A stretch of 64,000 nt of DNA, taken from Deinococcus sp. AJ005 (GTDB taxonomy: Bacteria; Deinococcota; Deinococci; Deinococcales; Deinococcaceae). Position numbers and translations under genes: made by a program. This document shows, one piece after another, positions 36,445 to 45,670 of this stretch (positions are counted from its first letter, which is position 1; every line of letters begins with the position of its first letter). The stretch is taken from contig NZ_CP044990.1 of assembly GCF_009017495.1 (NCBI RefSeq), positions 3,142,001 to 3,206,000 on the forward strand. The letters are read 5' to 3'. The notes beneath the pieces were generated by a model that saw only the letters and a program-made list of their open reading frames with translations, had not been told where the DNA came from and did no database searches.

Positions 36445-37530
36445 TCAGCCCTGCGGTTGCGGATCGCCCTCGCCCTCGGGAATGCTGGCAAACTCGCCCC
36501 GGCGGGCCGAACGCTTGTCGTCCTCGGCGTTCTCGGCCTGCTCGTAGGCCCGGATGATCTTGCCCACCAGCGGATGACGCACCACGTCCACGTCGGTAAA
36601 TTCGTGCCACGCGATGCCCTCGATCTGGCTCAGCACGCGCTTGGCCACCGCCAGACCACTGGTGATGTGGCGCGGCAGATCGATCTGGGTCACGTCCCCG
36701 GTGATGACCACGCGGCTGGAAAAGCCCATGCGGGTCAGGAACATCTTCATCTGCTCGCCCGTGGTGTTCTGCGCCTCGTCCAGGATGATGAACGCATCAT
36801 TCAGGGTACGACCCCGCATGAAGGCCAGCGGCGCAATCTCGATCACTCCACTGGTCAGGTACGCCTCGAACTTGTCCTGATCCAGCATGTCCTGTAGCGC
36901 GTCGTACAGCGGGCGCAGGTACGGATCGATCTTGGCCTGGAGGTCACCGGGGAGGAACCCCAGCTTTTCCCCGGCCTCCACCGCTGGGCGGGTCAGAATG
37001 ATGCGCTTGACCGTCTTGGTTTTCAGCGCCTGAATCGCCATCGCCACGGCCATGTACGTTTTGCCCGTCCCGGCGGGGCCGACGCCAAAGGTGATATCGC
37101 TGGCGGCAATGCGCTCCAGATACAGCTTCTGCCCCGGCGTCTTGGGTTTGAGACCGCGCGGCAGGCTCAGGCCCGGCATCTGGGTCTCGGCGGCCAGGCT
37201 GCGGCCCTCGCCGCTCATGCGGGCGGACCTGAGCAGGCTCTCGGGGGTCAGTTCGCCGCCGCCACGCACCACATCCAGCGCGTCGCGGACCATACGTTCG
37301 GCCTGCTGGACCTCGGCGTCTGTGCCCGTGATGGTGACGGTCTCGCCACGCGCCACCAGTTTGGCGCGGGTCAGCTCGCGCATACGGCGCAGGTTGGCGT
37401 CACCCGTGCCCAGCAGGCCCAGGGCCTCGCGCTGGTCTTTGAGGGCAATGACAGCGCTGGCGACGGGAGAGACGGTATCGGTCTGGCTCTGGTCCTGCTG
37501 TTGCAGGTCTTGCTGTTGCGGGTCAGTCAC
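36445..37530 (-). CDS. phoH: PhoH-like P-loop ATPase
   Basis: A 361-residue PhoH-family protein. Residues about 25-105 form a KH-like segment (RARLV.. with GTDAEVQQAERMVRDALDVV); the ATPase has Walker A GPAGTGKTYMAVAMAIQAL and Walker B FIILDEAQNTTGEQMKMFLT, then VITGDVTQIDLPR. It is thought to act as an RNA helicase/RNase partner near YbeY. The start is GTG 37530, with AGGAG upstream, rather than the long extension to 37821. The N-terminal Gln/Asp repeat QQQDLQQQDQ is unusual. Confidence 0.9.
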   Translation of the reverse strand: MTDPQQQDLQQQDQSQTDTVSPVASAVIALKDQREALGLLGTGDANLRRMRELTRAKLVARGETVTITGTDAEVQQAERMVRDALDVVRGGGELTPESLLRSARMSGEGRSLAAETQMPGLSLPRGLKPKTPGQKLYLERIAASDITFGVGPAGTGKTYMAVAMAIQALKTKTVKRIILTRPAVEAGEKLGFLPGDLQAKIDPYLRPLYDALQDMLDQDKFEAYLTSGVIEIAPLAFMRGRTLNDAFIILDEAQNTTGEQMKMFLTRMGFSSRVVITGDVTQIDLPRHITSGLAVAKRVLSQIEGIAWHEFTDVDVVRHPLVGKIIRAYEQAENAEDDKRSARRGEFASIPEGEGDPQPQG

Positions 37531-37885
37531 TCGGCTCCTGTGGTGGGATGAACGCAGTCCGGCGTGGCGTCCACGCGCGGCGCAGCCTGCCCCAAAGACG
37601 GCTTTGGCGGCGGGAAAAGAGGAAGGGTCATTCGGATGCCCCCATTGTCGGCAGTGTGCCGGAAGTGTGGCGTGGTCTGCGGCACATTCCGCCCCCAGGG
37701 AACCTGAACGCAGCTTGATGACTGGACTCTGCTTGATGACTGAACTGTAGTGACCGCCTGCACAACAAAAGTTCCCCGCCAGCCCACAGCGCCTGCTCAA
37801 AGTTGACAGGGAGGTGAGCAAACCCCCAACCCGCCCTGTAGGCCGCGCAAGAGTTCCGTCACGGCACGCGGCTACACTGGGAGCT
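37531..37885. other. Gap between phoH and aroE with a tandem direct repeat
   Basis: No gene is supported in these 355 bases. Two near-identical 16-base repeats (GCTTGATGACTGRACT) start at 37713 and 37731, period 18. They could bind a regulator of either divergent gene. The aroE -10 box lies at 37873-37878. Confidence 0.45.
37873..37878 (+). promoter_or_regulatory. Leaderless -10 box of aroE
   Basis: TACACT ends seven bases before GTG 37886, the only start consistent with the family N-terminus; a leaderless GTG start is implied. Confidence 0.6.
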
Positions 37886-38758
37886 GTGAACGTGCCGGAC
37901 CGTCCCCACGCCCCCCAACACGCCTATCTGTTCGCTGACCCGGCGGCCCATTCGCTGTCGCCACAGATGCACCGCGCCGCCTTCGCGTATGCCGGAATCG
38001 ACGGCGATTACGCCGCCCGGCGCGTGCTGACTGCCGATCTGCCGGAAGCCGTCGCCGGATTGCGAGACTCCGCTGTGTTGGGGGCCAACCTCAGCCTGCC
38101 GCACAAGGAAAGCGTGCTGGCGCTGCTGGACAGCCTGACCCCGGCAGCTCGGGCCATCGGGGCAGTCAACACCATCATCCACAAAGGCGGCAAGCTGCAC
38201 GGCGACAACACCGACGCGCCCGGCTTTCTGGCGGCCCTGGCCGACGCGGACGCGCCGAAAGGTGGCCTGAGTGTGGTGCTGGGCGCGGGCGGCGCGGCGC
38301 GGGCAGCGGTGTACGCACTGCGGCAGGCAGGTCATGAGGTGCTGATCGTCAACCGCACCCACGCCCGCGCACAGGCGCTGGCCGCCGAACTGGGCGGGCG
38401 GGCGGCGTGGCCCGAAACTGCGCCGTGGTCCGCCGTGACCCTGCTGGTCAATGCCAGCAGCGCCGGGCTGGACGCGCCGGAGGACTCTCCCCTGTCTACC
38501 TTTTCCTCGGCCACCTTTCCCACACTGGCCCCGGCGGCGCTGGTCTACGACATGGTCTACCGCCCCGCCGAGACCCGGCTGCTGCGCGACGCCCGCGCGG
38601 TGGGCCTGCGCGCCGAGAACGGCCTTGGCATGCTGGCGCATCAGGCGCGGCTGGCCTTCGCGGCGTGGACCGGGGTGGACGTGCCGGTCTCGGTGTTCCT
38701 GGAGGCGCTGAATCCTGAAGCTGAAGACGCAGCGCCAACTGGAGACACAACGCCGTGA
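37886..38758 (+). CDS. aroE: Shikimate dehydrogenase
   Basis: A 290-residue NADPH-dependent enzyme reducing 3-dehydroshikimate to shikimate in aromatic amino acid synthesis. HSLSPQMHRAAFAYAGI (substrate site), GANLSLPHKESVLALLD (catalytic Lys in LPHKE), GAVNTII, DNTDAPGFL (catalytic Asp), and the cofactor loop VLGAGGAARAAVYALRQAG are all present. Translation starts at GTG. It overlaps the histidine kinase GTG by four bases (GTGA), so the two may be co-expressed although unrelated. Confidence 0.94.
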   Translation: MNVPDRPHAPQHAYLFADPAAHSLSPQMHRAAFAYAGIDGDYAARRVLTADLPEAVAGLRDSAVLGANLSLPHKESVLALLDSLTPAARAIGAVNTIIHKGGKLHGDNTDAPGFLAALADADAPKGGLSVVLGAGGAARAAVYALRQAGHEVLIVNRTHARAQALAAELGGRAAWPETAPWSAVTLLVNASSAGLDAPEDSPLSTFSSATFPTLAPAALVYDMVYRPAETRLLRDARAVGLRAENGLGMLAHQARLAFAAWTGVDVPVSVFLEALNPEAEDAAPTGDTTP

Positions 38759-41700
38759 CCGTACCCGCCGCCCCAGCCCCGGTGGCTGGCCGCGCCTCGC
38801 GGCGTGCGCCGCTGCTGGTGCTGGGGCTGATCCTGCTGCTGTCGCTGACTGCCGCGCTGGTCATTTCCGGCTTCGTGCAGGCGCAGCAGCGCGGACGCTT
38901 TGAGCGCGAGACGCTGGCCTACACCCTGGCCCTCAAGGACCGGATCAGCGACTATGACCGCCTGCTGCAGACGGCCCGGGCGGCGTGGCAGGTGCATCCC
39001 GATCTGCTCAATGAGTCCGCCTTTGCCCGTTTCGTGGACGGCATCGACCTGACTCGGCGCTATCCCGGCGTGCAGGCGCTGGCCTTCGGGGTCTGGGTGC
39101 CCGACGGCAATACCGACGCCCTGACCGCGCGGCTTCGGCGCACCGTGCAACCTGATTACACCGTGCGCCCTGACTACACTGTGCGGCCCGATGACACCGT
39201 GCGGTCCGGTTCCAGCCTGCGCGGTGGCGAATCGGCGCGGGTCGCCCGCGTGCCGGTCTCGGTGATCGCCCCGGCCAACGCCGAGAACCTGGGGGCGCTG
39301 GGCTTCGATCTGTACAGCGAACCGGTGCGCCGCGCCGCCCTGGACGGGGCCAGGAAGCGCGCAGAACTCCAGGCCAGCGGGCGCACCGAACTGGTGCAGC
39401 AAGATGACGTGGGGCAGCCCCTGTCCGGTTTCCTGCTGGCGTTGCCGGTGTGGCGAACGGCCCAGGTGGGGCCGCCAGAAGGCTTTCTGGTCCTGGCGGT
39501 GCGCGCCGATGGGTTCCTGGGCGGACTGGGGCCACCCGGGCTGGAAGACCGCCTCTCGGTCAGTGTCCGGCTGGACGATCAGCCACTGACAGGGGCCATT
39601 CAACCCGGTTACTTTCAGGACAGCACCACCCTCATGCTGGCCGGGCAGCCGTGGACCCTGGCCTACGCTGCCCCGCGCAGTTTCGGTCAGGACGCTGCCG
39701 CTGGCGTGCCAGTGCTGGTCATGCTGGCGGGCCTGCTGGTGGCCGGGCTGGCCTACCTGCTGGTGGGTTCGCAGGTCCTGGCCCGCCGCCGCGCCGAGGC
39801 CCTGAACCTCTCGCTGGGTCAGGCGCAGGCGCAACAGGAGCAGGCCCGCGCCGAGTTCGAGGCGATCTTCCAGTCCATGCAGGACGCCGCGGCCTTTACT
39901 GATCCGCAGGGGCAGATCCGACTGGTCAACCGCGCCCTGGAACGGCAGTTCGGGCATCCGGCCTCTGCGCTGATCGGTCAGCCGCTCTCAGAGCTGCATC
40001 TGGACACGCGGCTGAACGAACGCCAGACCTTTCAGGCCCTGACCACGCCGTACCGCCGCGCAGACGGCAGCATCTTTTCCGGCGAGGCCCAGCGTAGCAC
40101 CGTGCAGGACGCCACTGGCGAGCGCCTGGGCCTGCTGGAAGTGGTGCGTGACGTCAGCGAGCGCGTGAGTGCCGAACAGGCCGTCGCGCGCGGTGAGCGG
40201 CGCTACCGCGGCGTGCTGGACGCCATCCCGCACATCTTGCAGGTCAGCGACGGCGCGGGCGCGATCACCTATGTCAACACCCAGCACCGTGACCTGCTGG
40301 GCGGCCAGGACCTGAGCGCCCGCATGACGCCCGAGGGCCGCGCCGCCTTTGAACACCTGTGGCAGGAAGTGCGTGAACGCGGCGCGGTGGGCCAGTACGC
40401 CGCCAGCGCCGAGGTCCAGCTTCAGGTGGGTGGCGGCCTGGCGGGCAGTGAGCTGGAGGACGGTGGAAGCCGCCGCTGGTTCACGTTGCGCCTCTCCCCC
40501 ATCCGCATCAGCGACAGCCCCGAGGGCAGTGCCGGGCAGGAGGGTGCAAAACACGGCGAAGCGGACCAGACCGAGGAATGGATCACCTCGGCCACCGACA
40601 TTCATGACCGCCTGATCGCCGAACGCCGGGCGCAGCACGGCGAGGAACGCTACCGCAGCGTGCTGGAGGGCCTGCCGCAGATCGTCTGGCAGGCCGATCC
40701 ACAGGGCGATTCGCTGTCCTTCAACCGCCGCTGGGAGCAGTATGTGGGGCCAGAGCGTGCGTCTGGCGGCTTCCTGGGCCTGCTGCACCCCGATGACCGC
40801 GCCGACTACCAGCGCGGCTGGGCGGCGGCCATCCGCAGCGGGCGGCCCTTTGAAGCCGAACACCGCCTGCTGTCGGCGGGGGGGCGCTACCGCAACTTCG
40901 TGACGCGCGGCCTGCCCGTGCTGGACCCGGCAGGCGTGGTGCTGGAATGGGTGGGTACCAGCACCGACGTGGACGACTCGGTCTATGAGGAAAACGCCGC
41001 CCGCCTGCTGGCCGATGTGGCTGGAGATCTGGCCACCCGCCGCCCCGAGATCAAACCCACCCCCACCCGTCCCCACGTTATGGCCCCGCTGCTGATGCCG
41101 CCCTACCTGACGGCCCCCAGCCGCCCAGCGGTCTACCGCGCCGCGCTGGGCCGCCTGACTGCGCGTTTCGCGGAGGGCGCAGCGCTGTGGTCCATTCGGG
41201 ACGGGTCTATCCGGGACGGGTCAGCCCAGGGGAGGGCCGCCCAGACCACGCTGCCCGAACTGCTCGCGTCGTCCTCGCTGCACCCGGCGTGGCAGACCGG
41301 GCACATGCGCGCCTTTCTGGACGGCCTGCTGGAACAGGTGATCCGCAGCGAGGACCCGCTGTTCATTCCGTCGCATCCGCTGCTGCACGCGGTCAACGCC
41401 ACCGGGGCGCTGCTGTACCCGTTGCTGGGCGCGGGCGGGCGGCTGTGCGGCGTGCTTGGACTGTTCTACCGCCAGGAACTGAGCGGGCGCGACCACGATC
41501 TGGCCCAGGAGATCAGCGGGCGCTTTGCCGCCGCGCTGGACAACGACGCGCTTCAGGAGCGGGTGGCCGGGGCGCAGCGCGAGTTGCAGGCCCTCAACCT
41601 GTCCCTGGAAGACCGCGTGCAACGCCGCACCGAGGAACTGGAACATGCCAATCAGGAGCTGGAAGCCTTCAGCTACAGCGTCTCGCACGATCTGCGCACG

Positions 41701-42495
41701 CCGCTGCGGCACATCGTGGGCTTTGGTGACCTGCTGGGCAAGGAACTGCTGAACCAGCAGACCCGCAGCGAACAGGAGGGCGCGGCAGGGGGCGGCGGCC
41801 TGAGCGCCAAGGGACAGCGTTATCTGAGCATCATCACGGATTCGGCGGGGCGCATGAGCCAGCTTATCGACGATCTGCTGGAGTTCTCGCGCATGGGCCG
41901 CCAGGAACTACGCCGAGAACGGGTGGACCTGCGCGCCCTGCTGAAGACCGGCTGGGAGCAACTGGAACCGGACCGCGAGGGCCGCCACATCACCTTCACG
42001 TTGCCCGACACGCTCCCCGCTGTGCCCGGCGACGCGGGGCTGCTGGGGCTGGTGGTCACCAACCTGCTGAGTAACGCCATCAAGTACACCCGCACCCGTG
42101 ACCACGCCACCGTGGACGTCAGCGCGCAGGTGGACGCTGCAGCAGGCCGCAGCGGAAGCATCACGTTAACGGTTCGTGACAACGGTGTGGGCTTTAATCC
42201 CGAATACCTGGATAAACTGTTCGGCGTGTTTCAACGTCTGCACCGCGCCGATGAATTCGAGGGCATCGGCATCGGCCTCGCCAATGTCCGGCGCATCGTG
42301 ACCCGCCACGGGGGCCGTGTGGGGGCCGACGCCCGCCCGGACGAGTGGGCCGAATTCTGGATCACCCTGCCGCTGGATGCCGGGACGCCCGATGCCGGGA
42401 CGCTCAATGCAGGTGCCCTGGCCGGATCAACCGCTCCCACCACCGGCACCGCCAACACCGAGACCGCAGGCCAGACCAACGTGGAGCGCGCATGA
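38755..42495 (+). CDS. CHASE-PAS-PAS-PAS-GAF sensor histidine kinase
   Basis: A 1246-residue membrane sensor kinase. TM1 at about residues 19-42, an extracellular CHASE domain (about 60-290), TM2 at about 316-340, then a short coiled coil, three PAS domains (start about 363, 482 and 632), a GAF-like domain (about 785-945), HisKA with SVSHDLRTPLRHIVGF (phospho-His near 978) and HATPase with NLLSNAIKYT, VRDNGVGFNPEY and GIGLANVRRIV. The kinase end resembles bacteriophytochrome-type kinases. An 18-base unit (xPDYTVR) repeats in the CHASE domain. Start is GTG. It overlaps the next kinase gene. Confidence 0.9.
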   Translation: MTVPAAPAPVAGRASRRAPLLVLGLILLLSLTAALVISGFVQAQQRGRFERETLAYTLALKDRISDYDRLLQTARAAWQVHPDLLNESAFARFVDGIDLTRRYPGVQALAFGVWVPDGNTDALTARLRRTVQPDYTVRPDYTVRPDDTVRSGSSLRGGESARVARVPVSVIAPANAENLGALGFDLYSEPVRRAALDGARKRAELQASGRTELVQQDDVGQPLSGFLLALPVWRTAQVGPPEGFLVLAVRADGFLGGLGPPGLEDRLSVSVRLDDQPLTGAIQPGYFQDSTTLMLAGQPWTLAYAAPRSFGQDAAAGVPVLVMLAGLLVAGLAYLLVGSQVLARRRAEALNLSLGQAQAQQEQARAEFEAIFQSMQDAAAFTDPQGQIRLVNRALERQFGHPASALIGQPLSELHLDTRLNERQTFQALTTPYRRADGSIFSGEAQRSTVQDATGERLGLLEVVRDVSERVSAEQAVARGERRYRGVLDAIPHILQVSDGAGAITYVNTQHRDLLGGQDLSARMTPEGRAAFEHLWQEVRERGAVGQYAASAEVQLQVGGGLAGSELEDGGSRRWFTLRLSPIRISDSPEGSAGQEGAKHGEADQTEEWITSATDIHDRLIAERRAQHGEERYRSVLEGLPQIVWQADPQGDSLSFNRRWEQYVGPERASGGFLGLLHPDDRADYQRGWAAAIRSGRPFEAEHRLLSAGGRYRNFVTRGLPVLDPAGVVLEWVGTSTDVDDSVYEENAARLLADVAGDLATRRPEIKPTPTRPHVMAPLLMPPYLTAPSRPAVYRAALGRLTARFAEGAALWSIRDGSIRDGSAQGRAAQTTLPELLASSSLHPAWQTGHMRAFLDGLLEQVIRSEDPLFIPSHPLLHAVNATGALLYPLLGAGGRLCGVLGLFYRQELSGRDHDLAQEISGRFAAALDNDALQERVAGAQRELQALNLSLEDRVQRRTEELEHANQELEAFSYSVSHDLRTPLRHIVGFGDLLGKELLNQQTRSEQEGAAGGGGLSAKGQRYLSIITDSAGRMSQLIDDLLEFSRMGRQELRRERVDLRALLKTGWEQLEPDREGRHITFTLPDTLPAVPGDAGLLGLVVTNLLSNAIKYTRTRDHATVDVSAQVDAAAGRSGSITLTVRDNGVGFNPEYLDKLFGVFQRLHRADEFEGIGIGLANVRRIVTRHGGRVGADARPDEWAEFWITLPLDAGTPDAGTLNAGALAGSTAPTTGTANTETAGQTNVERA

Positions 42496-43730
42496 CCGAT
42501 ACAGAAGTGAAACCGGCGGCGCTGAACGCCGCGCCGCCCGTACCCCAGCGCAGCTACCGCTTTCCCGGCCCCGGTGAAGCGCTGAACGTGCTGCATCTGG
42601 AAGACAGTGAACTGGACCATGAACTGGTGGTGATGCATCTGGACGGTGAGTTGCCGTGGCAGTTGCGGGTGCGCCGGGTGGAGGATGAAGCCGGATTCCT
42701 GGCCGCCCTCGACAACGATCCGCCGCACCTGATCCTCAGCGATTACGCGCTGCCCAGCTATGACGGCCTCAGCGCCTACCGCGCCGCCAGCGCCCGGCTG
42801 CCCGAGGTGCCGTTCATCATCGTGACCGGCGCGCTGGGCGAGGAAGTCGCGGTGGATACGTTGCGGCAGGGCGTCACCGATTACATCCTCAAGCAGCGCC
42901 TGGACCGGCTGGCCCCCACCATCCGCCGCGCGGTGGCCGAGGTGGAGGCCCGCGCCAGCCGGGAGCGCGCCGAGCGGGAGGTGCTGAGCCTCAACAGCAG
43001 TCTCCAGGCGCGCTTGATCGAGGTAGAACGCCTGCGGAACACCGCCGAACGCCAGAGCCAGCGCCTGGAAATTCAGGCCAAGCAGCTTGAGGAAGCGCTG
43101 AACATGCAAAAGACCTTCCTGGCCGAGACCAGCCATGAGCTGCGAACCCCGCTGACTGCCCTGCACGGCTACCTCCGCCGCGCCGAACGCGAGGCGGGCG
43201 GCTCCCAGACCCTGCTGGACGCCCAGAGGGTGGCCGAGAACATGACCCGGCTGGTCAATGACCTGCTGCAACTCTCACGTGGGGAACTGGTGCAGGGCAT
43301 CGAAATGCACTTCATGAATCTGGGCAAGGTCATCTCGCAGGTGGGGCGCGATTACGGCGTCAGGGCCACACCCGAGAACATCGAGATCGTGGGCGATCCG
43401 GTGCGGCTGAGTCAGGTGTTCATGAACCTCGTGACCAACGCCATTCGCGTCAGCGGCTCACCGGAGCTGGTACATCTGGAAAGCAGCCTGCGCCCCGGCG
43501 AGGTGGAGGTGCGCGTGGTGGACCGGGGTCCCGGCGTGCCCGATGCGATCAAGCCGCGCATCTTCGACAAGTTTTTCAGGGGCAAGGAGGCGGGTTCGGC
43601 GGGCCTGGGCCTGACCATTGCCCAGCAGGTGGTGACCTCACATGGCGGCACGCTGGACGTGACCGACACCCCCGGCGGCGGGGCCACCTTCCGCGTGCGC
43701 CTGCCGCTGCCCGACGAGGAAGACGAGTAG
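42492..43730 (+). CDS. Receiver domain-histidine kinase fusion
   Basis: A 412-residue soluble protein. Residues about 28-150 form a response-regulator receiver domain: LNVLHLEDSELDHE with acid pocket, phospho-Asp in LILSDYALPSYDG (about 84), T in FIIVTGALGEE and Lys in DYILKQR. A coiled coil (about 155-205), HisKA with ETSHELRTPLTALHGYL (His about 215) and HATPase (LVTNAIRVSG, VDRGPGVPD, SAGLGLTIAQQVV) follow. It is a hybrid with receiver first, so it may be a phosphorelay partner of the preceding sensor; ATGA overlap at 42492-42495 supports this. Confidence 0.9.
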   Translation: MTDTEVKPAALNAAPPVPQRSYRFPGPGEALNVLHLEDSELDHELVVMHLDGELPWQLRVRRVEDEAGFLAALDNDPPHLILSDYALPSYDGLSAYRAASARLPEVPFIIVTGALGEEVAVDTLRQGVTDYILKQRLDRLAPTIRRAVAEVEARASRERAEREVLSLNSSLQARLIEVERLRNTAERQSQRLEIQAKQLEEALNMQKTFLAETSHELRTPLTALHGYLRRAEREAGGSQTLLDAQRVAENMTRLVNDLLQLSRGELVQGIEMHFMNLGKVISQVGRDYGVRATPENIEIVGDPVRLSQVFMNLVTNAIRVSGSPELVHLESSLRPGEVEVRVVDRGPGVPDAIKPRIFDKFFRGKEAGSAGLGLTIAQQVVTSHGGTLDVTDTPGGGATFRVRLPLPDEEDE

Positions 43731-43783
43731 AGGCGAATTGGCACTCGCAAGATTGCCCACTCAACTTTCCGCCGCTCCATTCC

Positions 43784-43808
43784 TGCCTCTCCCGCAGATG
43801 GAGAGGCA
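43784..43808. terminator. Hairpin between convergent genes
   Basis: TGCCTCTCC (43784-43792) pairs with GGAGAGGCA (43800-43808). The stem is perfect but there is no clear T run on either strand, so terminator function is tentative. Confidence 0.35.
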
Positions 43809-43828
43809 AAAGGCAGGTCAGGCCAGCT

Positions 43829-45199
43829 CTATTCCAGCTCCGCTCCCGCCAGGAAGGCCGCTAGCGGCCAACTCCGCCCGCCGCCCTGACGAACCCACTG
43901 GATTTCGCCGTTCTCTGCGCGCTGGAAGTGGTACGGCTCGCCCACAGAGCCGAAGCCGCCCTCGGGTTCCGGGCACAGGGTATTGGCGTCCTGCACGGTC
44001 AGTTCCACCGCGCTGGCGGACGGATCGCCCAGCGGGGTCAGGGCCACCAGCCGCCCGCCCAGATTCACGATATCGAACAGGCCCCAGGCGTTGGCGAAGC
44101 GTCCGGTGAAGGAGTCCAGATCATGCGCGGTGTCCGCCGTCTTCCCCGCATTCTTGTGCGCCAGATCGATCAGGCGGATCAGGTTGCCCGCCCATTCGGT
44201 GGCCGGGCCGCCCCCCGTGTTGGTCAGCACCGAGATGGACAGTCCAGTTTTCGGGTCCAACCACGACTGCGTGATGTGGCCGGGAAAGCCGCCGGAATGG
44301 CCCACCAGCGTGCGCCCGCCGATCTCGTCCAGAATCAGGCCCAGGCCGTAGCCGCGCCGGGTGGGCTTGGTGATCTCGGATTCGCGCCGCGCCATCAGGC
44401 GTTTGGAGGCGTCGGAGATCAGGCCGTCGTGGCCCAGGGCGTGCCGTGCCCAGTAGGCGGTCAGGGCCTCGGCAGTGCCGTAGAAGCCGGTGGCCGCCGC
44501 CAGCGCGCGGGTGTCGGAGGACGGCAGCGTGCGGCGGGCATCGTTGCCGTAAAGGCGTGCGCTGTGGCCGGTGGCCAGTTCGGCCTCGCGTTCCGGGGGC
44601 AGTTCCGCGCCCAGATCACTCAGACCCAGCGGACCCGTGATGTGCGCCTCTACATAGTCGCCGTAGTCCTCGCCACTGGCCGCCTCCACGATCAAGCCCA
44701 GCAGGCCGTAGCCGATGTTGGAATATTTGAAGTGCTGGTTCTGCGGAAACACGGCCTCGGCGCGGGCGAAGTCCAGCAGGGTCTGGCGATCCGGGAAGGC
44801 GTGCCGTTGCTGCCAGTAGTCGCTGTCGGCCCCGTCGCGGTTGATGCCGGACTGGTGGCCCAGCAGCGCCCGCACGGTCATGTCGGCGGCGGGCGAGCCT
44901 TGCAACTCTGGCAGCCAGTGGCCCGCCGTGTCGTCCAGGCGCAGCTTTCCGGCCTCGATCAGTTGAAAGACGGCGGTGGCCGTGAAGGTCTTGGAATGCG
45001 AGGCGATGCGGAACAGGTGCCGGGTGGTCAGCGCCTCGCCCGTGTCCTCGTTGGCTTTGCCCAGCGCGAACGACGCCGCCAGCTCGTCTCCCACGCGCAC
45101 GGCCACCTGCACGCCGGGAATGCGCTGGAAGTCTCGCCCGTACTCCAGCCAGCGTTCCAGGTAGGGGGCGATGTGCCGGACGGTCTCCAGAAGGCTCAT
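43829..45199 (-). CDS. Class C beta-lactamase-fold serine hydrolase
   Basis: A 456-residue serine hydrolase of the beta-lactamase/DD-peptidase (PF00144) family. Active-site marks are FRIASHSKTFTATAVFQL (SxxK nucleophile), KYSNIGYGLLGLIVEA (YxN), and LVGHSGGFPGHI (HxG). There is no signal peptide, so it is probably cytoplasmic and a peptidase or esterase rather than a secreted beta-lactamase. The C-terminal about 130 residues form an extra beta domain, as in many such hydrolases. A TAGGGT box (minus) lies seven bases from the ATG. Confidence 0.88.
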   Translation of the reverse strand: MSLLETVRHIAPYLERWLEYGRDFQRIPGVQVAVRVGDELAASFALGKANEDTGEALTTRHLFRIASHSKTFTATAVFQLIEAGKLRLDDTAGHWLPELQGSPAADMTVRALLGHQSGINRDGADSDYWQQRHAFPDRQTLLDFARAEAVFPQNQHFKYSNIGYGLLGLIVEAASGEDYGDYVEAHITGPLGLSDLGAELPPEREAELATGHSARLYGNDARRTLPSSDTRALAAATGFYGTAEALTAYWARHALGHDGLISDASKRLMARRESEITKPTRRGYGLGLILDEIGGRTLVGHSGGFPGHITQSWLDPKTGLSISVLTNTGGGPATEWAGNLIRLIDLAHKNAGKTADTAHDLDSFTGRFANAWGLFDIVNLGGRLVALTPLGDPSASAVELTVQDANTLCPEPEGGFGSVGEPYHFQRAENGEIQWVRQGGGRSWPLAAFLAGAELE

Positions 45200-45249
45200 A
45201 GGCAGAACCCTAGCGCGTGGGGGTGTGGGTGGGGGCGTTAAGCTGGCCC

Positions 45250-45543
45250 ATGAACCCAGACGACACCCGGAAGCAGGACGGCGGCGCGATCTTCGACGCC
45301 CTGACCGCCTTTGAAGGCATGCCTGAGCGCGAGCAGCAGGAAGATCAGGAACGGGATTATTCAGGCTGGGATGAGGCAGAACCCGCCATGCCGGACGCAG
45401 GCGAGAAGAAACCTCTGACGCAGGCCGAGCGAGAAGCCTTGATTGAATCTGTTGCTGGATATCTGGCGCGGGATGACGGGCAGGACATGACGCAGGAATT
45501 GCTGGACGAACGGCGGGAGGAGGCGAGAAACAAAGGCTGGTGA
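45250..45543 (+). CDS. Small acidic hypothetical protein
   Basis: A 97-residue, very acidic soluble protein (many Asp/Glu and Gln). The C-terminal half LTQAEREALIESVAGYLARD and MTQELLDERREEARNKGW is helical. No family is recognised. TAAGCT lies five bases from ATG 45250 and back to back with the serine hydrolase promoter, so it is probably expressed. It ends 127 bases before the ApeA-like gene. Confidence 0.6.
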   Translation: MNPDDTRKQDGGAIFDALTAFEGMPEREQQEDQERDYSGWDEAEPAMPDAGEKKPLTQAEREALIESVAGYLARDDGQDMTQELLDERREEARNKGW

Positions 45544-45658
45544 GCCACCCCCAGCCGCCGCACGCCTCCGCCGCAGCGTGGGCTGGTTGCTCACTATGCT
45601 GAAGACAGACTGGTGAGTTGAAGACAGATTCTCACCTCATTTCGTTGCTGCCTTGAAT

Positions 45659-45664
45659 TAAGAT
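45659..45664 (+). promoter_or_regulatory. Leaderless -10 box of the ApeA-like gene
   Basis: TAAGAT ends six bases before ATG 45671. The acquired AT-rich gene thus carries a host-style leaderless promoter. Confidence 0.5.
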
Positions 45665-45670
45665 GTTTCT

